From: Pelargonium nanum
Lineage: Eukaryota; Streptophyta; Magnoliopsida; Geraniales; Geraniaceae
Direction: 5' to 3'
Assembly: GCA_036897485.1 (NCBI GenBank)
Contig: JAYMTF010001369.1
Location: forward strand, 1-23,826
DNA: 23,826 nucleotides
How positions within the stretch are numbered: the first letter of the stretch is position 1; every line of letters begins with the position of its first letter. A program made the translations under genes and the position numbers. Under the pieces are notes generated by a model, which saw nothing but the letters and a program-made list of their open reading frames with translations, had not been told where the DNA came from and made no database searches. Positions 19,300 to 23,826 of this stretch are shown here, piece after piece.

Positions 19300-19364
19300 A
19301 CCACCACCTTCCTTTCCCTTGTCCATCTCCAGAAAAACACTTCACTCCTCCCATTGAAACCACC

Positions 19365-20111
19365 ATGGTCTCTGACTCCGACCTCCTACTCGAAACCTCC
19401 TCATCCTCCGCTACCGCCGCCACTCAATTCCCGGCGGCGAAATTGAGTTCACCTCCAAAACAAGCCTCCTCAAACAAGAGACCAACAGTTAACCAAGAAC
19501 CCGAAATTTGCAGCAACAACAACAAGAAACCGAAGACCGGCGCCGCCGGTAAAGACGGAAACCACCCGACGTACCGCGGCGTCCGGATGCGCCAATGGGG
19601 CAAATGGGTGTCGGAAATTCGCGAGCCGCAGAAGAAATCGAGGATATGGCTCGGGACATTTCCGACACCCGAAATGGCGGCTCGAGCCCACGACGGGGCG
19701 GCTCGAGCCATCAAAGGCCACGCGGCGGTTCTCAACTTCCCGGAGCTGGCGTCGGAGCTTCCGGTTCCGGCCAGCTCCTCCCCCAAAGACATCCAAATCG
19801 CCGCCGCCAGAGCAGCCGCTTCCAATTTCAGTGGAATTGCGAAAACAGAGCAAGAAACAGAGCACATGGCTCTTCCAAATCCTCACTCGCCGACTACTAC
19901 TGTGACGTCTCAAGAAGATTCATCGTCGAATTCTCCATCAACGGAAGCAAATGACGACACGTTCTTCGACCTCCCGGATCTGCTTTTCTACGAATTTGGT
20001 CGGAAAATTAGCGAATTCAGCTCGCCGTGGCTGCTAATTGGCGGAGCCGATGAAACAGAGCATCATCATGATCATGATCAACAAAACCCTTTTCTGTGGG
20101 AGTGTTTTTAG
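19365..20111 (+). CDS. AP2/ERF transcription factor, DREB subfamily (group III / A-4, TINY-like), 248 aa
   Basis: A nuclear DNA-binding regulator. One AP2 domain spans residues about 69-126: [20 protein letters not shown], then [20 protein letters not shown] and [12 protein letters not shown]. The DREB-type residues at domain positions 14 and 19 are Val82 and Glu87, so the expected target is the DRE/CRT core (CCGAC) of stress-response promoters. A basic KKPK (54-57) ahead of the domain can act as a nuclear signal. [20 protein letters not shown] (131-150) is the group III motif just after the domain. The acidic C-terminus has [11 protein letters not shown] (197-207), a His/Asp run and a final NPFLWECF. 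The length and single exon are usual for the family. The start is secure: ACCACCATGG is an ideal context and no upstream in-frame ATG competes. Slightly odd: [11 protein letters not shown] replaces the usual AHD(V/A)AAL(A/S)IKG. The exact orthologue (ERF034-ERF043/TINY types) cannot be fixed by eye. Confidence 0.95.
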   Translation: MVSDSDLLLETSSSSATAATQFPAAKLSSPPKQASSNKRPTVNQEPEICSNNNKKPKTGAAGKDGNHPTYRGVRMRQWGKWVSEIREPQKKSRIWLGTFPTPEMAARAHDGAARAIKGHAAVLNFPELASELPVPASSSPKDIQIAAARAAASNFSGIAKTEQETEHMALPNPHSPTTTVTSQEDSSSNSPSTEANDDTFFDLPDLLFYEFGRKISEFSSPWLLIGGADETEHHHDHDQQNPFLWECF

Positions 20112-20560
20112 GCCTGAGAATCAGACAGAGAGCACCGAAATGTTGTTAATGGCACACCCATTTGGCAATTTTGAAGATTGATGCTGATTTTCTCGGGAAA
20201 CAAACAGAGAAATAGCGAATCAGCCATTGCTCTGTTTCAGAGAAGCAAAAACAGGGGACGATTCTTTGACACAAAGAGCCAAAAGAAAGTGCAGTTTGGT
20301 AATTATGGGAAACTAAAAGGACTTATCAGCAATTTTCAAATTTGCTTTTTGGTACCACCATGTGATGATGTGAATATTACAACTACTGCCAAAGCCAAAA
20401 TGTGGTGTTTGTAGATGCCATATGAAAATGGATTAATTAATTGTTTTTTCATTGATTTCTAATTCTATTGATGCATTTTTTTTATTACTCTTTCTATTTA
20501 TGGAATAATTTTATTGTTTATTTTACTTTTGAAGAACATTTTTTTTACGTAAAACTCGGG
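20112..20560 (+). other. 3' UTR and downstream flank of the ERF gene
   Basis: Sequence after the TAG stays moderately GC-rich to about 20415 and then becomes T-rich with AATAAT-like words near 20503, fitting a 3' UTR. The open frame at 20178-20414 lies in it and has no motif. Confidence 0.4.
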
Positions 20561-20599
20561 CATGCATTTTCTAATGTGAGCAAAAAATTATATAGCATG

Positions 20600-20705
20600 C
20601 GCAATTAAATGGTTAAAAAATATTGATATAGCATTAATTTATGTGTTTGCTTCTCTTGAAATCTCAGGTTTGAGACTCGATTGTTACGCTTACTTATAAA
20701 AAAAT
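20600..20705 (+). repeat. decayed SINE-like remnant
   Basis: ATGGTTAAAAAATATTG, then AAATCTCAGGTTTGAGACTCG with a B-box-like GGTTTGAGACT at 20667-20677 (8 of 11), then TTATAAAAAAATAC, keep the order of the SINE copy at 6299-6427. No TSD was found. Confidence 0.3.
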
Positions 20706-20830
20706 ACTTAGTTTACTCATGAAAAGATACATACAAACTCGCACGCAACTATTTGGCCTTTTTTTATTTATTTTTTATTTTTGGGCTACTACTTTGCCAA
20801 AAGCATATTATATGATATAGTACTATACCA

Positions 20831-20876
20831 CTTTGGATTTTATTTTCTTTTCAAAATAAAAAATGAAAATCCAAAG
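20831..20876. repeat. inverted repeat (hairpin) with 16-bp arms
   Basis: CTTTGGATTTTATTTT at 20831-20846 pairs with AAAATGAAAATCCAAAG at 20860-20876 with a single bulged base, loop of 13 nt. It is AT-rich. It could be a short foldback element or a structured RNA end; no TSD was identified. Confidence 0.6.
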
Positions 20877-20879
20877 AGG

Positions 20880-22554
20880 GAGGTAGGGGCTTTTTGTGGG
20901 AATATCTTTTACATTTTTTAGTCATCACCTGAAAATTAAAGGTGGTATTGTTATTGGTAAAGCTATAACATTTCTCTTTGTATATATTAAAGGAGACAAG
21001 TGATAATTGAGCAAAGATTTGAGTTGGGAAGTAGAAGTAGTAGTAGTAGACCATATCAATATCATCTAATAACTATGCAACTTTTTCATGTTGTTGATTG
21101 ACCACATTTATAACAAAACTACTTGGTACATTTTTGGGGTTCAATGATTTTTGGATCATTTAATGAGTAGTATATGTAAATTTAGAAGTTGAGGAATTTA
21201 TTAATTAGGGCTTATTCATTGTATGGATTGTGTTGGTTCTTTATTTACAATTAAGAAATATGAAGTGAACACTTATTTGTTCATGCACAAACAAAGTATA
21301 AATTAGTACATATATAGTTGTAGAATAATGGAAAATATATAGAAGCATCTTTGTCATTAATCTTTTGAGTTGGAAAATACATGTTGTTGCCCAAATGATT
21401 GAGATACTTGTATGCTTTTTATGCAAATATCTCATATTCCTTCATATATAAAATATAAATCACAAAACTTTTAAGCTAACATGAAGAATATTTGGATTAA
21501 TTTTTAACCATTAGTTGAATAATCAATAAACTCACTTAGAGCTGATTCTTTTTTTCAATTAGCTTTATTTTTAATTTGGTTTTCATTTATTATATTAATT
21601 ACCCTGGATCAGCTCTTCATAACCACAATATATAAGCTATAAAATGTTTTTCTTAAAACAATTTTTTTGAAGGATCTTAAAACAAATTTGTAGATAAACA
21701 TGAATAAATTTTCTGTAACTCATAGTGCAAATTCACGTTATTTCTAATATCACATGGGAAAAAAGTTGATTTAAAATAAATATATAAAAGCCATGAAATG
21801 GAACCCACAAAAAGTTTCAAACATTTTGCTTTTGGCTTTTGATAGCTTAATTGACTATTAGCAAGCCTGCCATGAAAGTAAATAAAACTGAGGTGACAAA
21901 GACACTGTCTAAATGAATGATATATATATATATGTGTGTGTGTGTTGAATTAAATTTAATATAAATAACAAAGTTAATACATACATTAATTAAAGAAAAA
22001 TAATAGTGGGACTTTATTTTTCTTTTGCATTATTAAGGGATTTTCAAAGCCAATATTTTCGAAAGTTCCTATTTTTATTTTTCAAATACTATATCCTTTG
22101 TTTTTTTTTTCACCTGGGATGTTTATAACTTTATTAAGCGAAACACAGCTTAAAAATCACCTTACAATGAGAACATTCAAACCTATCTAAATTTTCAAAA
22201 CTAATTCAAAGCCCTAAGAAAACGAAATACATAAAATAAGCTATAGACCCATTCTGGGACAATTTTGACTCGCTTCCAAAAAAACCTTCTCGGGTCATGC
22301 CCAAAAAGAAAAATTATTATGCATGAAGAAAAATTATTTTTATATATTTTTAATTAAGTTCAAAGGTGACAAATCTATTAATTAACTGAGATCTTTCAAC
22401 ATTTTGGATCGACTGTTATATTCTCTATATTATTTCATCTGTCTATAAATTTTCTTAGTATTAGTCATAATCATTGGATATCATAACATTTTTATAGTAT
22501 TAAAAAATATAATTAATTATCTGAGTGGAGAAGAAAATTATTATTATTGACATT
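20880..22554. other. AT-rich intergenic region
   Basis: No gene supported. It contains an AGT trinucleotide run near 21033-21046 and a compound AT/GT microsatellite near 21920-21945. The frames at 20851-21054 and 21241-21435 on the minus strand have no protein character. Confidence 0.45.
21920..21945. repeat. compound microsatellite (AT)n(GT)n
   Basis: ATATATATATATAT passes directly into TGTGTGTGTGTGTT, about six units each. Such compound tracts are usually polymorphic. Confidence 0.8.
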
Positions 22555-22638
22555 ACACGTGATGCATGCATGCATGAAAAAGCAAAATCATGACAAATCT
22601 GAATATAAACCATGTTGTTATGTAATTGCTATATAAAT
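22555..22638 (+). promoter_or_regulatory. ABRE-RY-TATA cluster without a following ORF
   Basis: ACACGTG (22555-22561) abuts a CATGCATGCATG run (about 22564-22576), the RY motif bound by ABI3/FUS3/LEC2-type B3 factors, and TATATAAAT follows at 22630-22638. ABRE plus RY is the known layout of seed-maturation promoters. Both ATG codons after the TATA meet early stops, so no protein gene is visible. It may drive a non-coding transcript, be a promoter relic, or be coincidence. Confidence 0.3.
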
Positions 22639-22714
22639 GTTGAAACCAGCTCACAAGAATAAATTACATGTGGGTTTAGGAGTTGGCCATGCCAAAATAA
22701 AGCTATTCCTCATA

Positions 22715-22739
22715 AATTAAAATAAATAAATAAATAAAA
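22715..22739. repeat. AAAT microsatellite
   Basis: About five TAAA units in AT-rich non-coding sequence. Confidence 0.75.
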
Positions 22740-22744
22740 TGCAT

Positions 22745-23060
22745 TTTATAGAGGTATAGCAATTGATTCATAAGTCGTGTTATCATGTTAAATATTTAGT
22801 ATTTTATTATATAAAATAATCTAATTCGATCTAGTTAATACGTGTATTAATGACATGACATTATAAAACTATACATATAAATAACATGTTCAAAATTATT
22901 CGATGTGAACATATATTTGATCAAATTAATTTGTACTACGTATTATTAATTTTACACTATATATAACTAAAAAAACAAGTCTTGTCATATAATGAGTTGG
23001 TCAATAAACGGGTTACAACCCGTTTGTTTAATCTAGCTCGCAACACGTATCGATTATTCA
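22745..23060. repeat. decayed dispersed element with AAACGGGTT/AACCCGTTT palindrome
   Basis: AAGTCGTGTTATCATGTTAA, TTAATACGTGTATTAATGAC and the inverted repeat AAACGGGTT-AC-AACCCGTTT (23006-23025) match the style of widespread CGTGTYA/AACCCGTTT non-autonomous elements in dicots. Ends and TSD could not be fixed. Confidence 0.4.
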
Positions 23061-23696
23061 ATACAATGAGTTAATTAGTTGATACCAATTTCAATAATAA
23101 ATTTGTACAGTGTCTCTTGTCAATTCTAATATTTAATATAACCATAATGAACTAATAATAACCTCTTGATAAACCCAAAATCTTAATTATGATTTTGTCT
23201 CCTGATTAAGAAAACTATACTAATAAAATAATTAGATTATGCACGTGTTCATGAATATATATGTATATATTGAATTATTAAACTAATGTAAATTCAAAGG
23301 CACAATTCAGTGGAACAATATTCAACAATAATTAATATATTTTTTATTACAAAGATAGAAAAGTGCAGAACAATAAAGAAGCAAATTAAAGCTCCATGAG
23401 GACCATGCATGACCACCAGAAGACCAAACTTGCATCACAAGGCATCTGCCACACATTTTATGGATAAAAAATGAAACATGTGCATTGATATTAACTTGTA
23501 GAGAGGGGCCATCTTGTACAAATGTTTGAAAATCATCATAATAATATTATATGTTTTCATCTACCCTTAAAACAAATTTGATGATACATCTCTTAATGTA
23601 TATTTTAAATAAAAAACAAAGCATATATATAAAAGTTAGTTAACCCAAGGATAGTGACGCTGACGCGGTTGGCAACACAGACTCAGAGTGGAAATA
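23061..23696. other. AT-rich spacer
   Basis: No gene supported. A CATGCATG RY word lies near 23404-23411 and CACGTG near 23242-23247, without an associated reading frame. Confidence 0.4.
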
Positions 23697-23826
23697 GGGA
23701 TGGCAATCCAACTCGAACCCGACGGGAACCCGATGTCCCCGACCCGAATGGGGCACGGGACGGAGATTTTTTTCGAGGCATGGGACGGGGTCGGGGCAAG
23801 AAAAAAAATCTCCGATCGGGGTACGG
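23697..23826 (+). mobile_element. start of a GC-rich dispersed element, cut by the window end
   Basis: At about 23697 the sequence changes sharply from AT-rich to GC-rich and begins TAGGGATGGCAATCC. It continues with repeated CCCGAC, GGGACGG and GGGGTCGGGG wording. TAGGG(A/G)TGGCAA is a terminal word common to non-autonomous hAT-type plant elements. The other end is outside the window, so TIR and TSD cannot be checked. Confidence 0.5.

Noticed and set aside
19424..19913. Two 147-residue minus-strand open frames
   Set aside because: They are antisense shadows of the GC-rich ERF coding sequence; the plus strand has an unmistakable AP2 domain.
20178..20414. 78-residue open frame after the ERF stop
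   Set aside because: It sits in the 3' UTR of the ERF gene and shows no recognisable motif.
1..23826. A new multi-gene system, biosynthetic cluster, CRISPR array or virus insertion
   Set aside because: Only three solid, functionally unrelated genes are present, with ordinary eukaryotic intergenic repeats between them; no spaced repeat array and no viral replication or coat genes were recognised.

Overview
This window is plant nuclear DNA, most likely from a eudicot. It is strongly AT-rich, with GC-richer islands only where there are genes. Splice-site-like junctions, a DREB-type AP2/ERF gene, a plant-only multi-pass membrane protein, decayed LINE and SINE copies and AT/GT microsatellites all fit that reading. 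I see no bacterial operon, CRISPR array, rRNA gene or intact tRNA gene. I cannot name the species.

Layout. Bases 1-110 are a GC-richer, exon-like edge ending at a good splice donor. A T-rich, intron-like tract follows, with a 159-bp tandem duplication inside it. Bases 1.9-9.3 kb are gene-poor. They hold a tRNA-related SINE family in several states: a 66-bp internally deleted copy with a perfect 10-bp target-site duplication (TSD), a longer copy with an A tail, and a copy fused to the 3' end of a LINE. A second degenerate direct duplication also lies here. Bases 9.3-11.5 kb contain a divergent promoter built around an inverted pair of TGGGCC (site II) boxes. Rightward it serves a clear 60-residue homologue of the mitochondrial micropeptide STMP1. 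Leftward lies a possible 40-residue membrane ORF and a spliced, uncertain transcript. Bases 12.4-14.7 kb carry an intronless minus-strand gene for a 748-residue membrane protein of a plant family with no known function, which converges on the STMP1-like gene.

Bases 14.9-19.3 kb are repeat-derived and AT-rich, with one exon-like fragment lacking a start codon and a second SINE type that has its own 8-bp TSD. Bases 19.29-20.11 kb are a complete single-exon DREB/ERF gene (248 aa) with a TATA box and an ideal start context. The right end is AT-rich with microsatellites and hairpins, an ABRE/RY/TATA cluster with no ORF behind it, and the GC-rich beginning of a dispersed element cut by the window end.

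The three confident genes (STMP1-like, 748-aa membrane protein, DREB/ERF) do not look like a pathway or cluster. The least ordinary points are the divergent micropeptide promoter and the retroposon structures. I found no convincing new multi-gene system.
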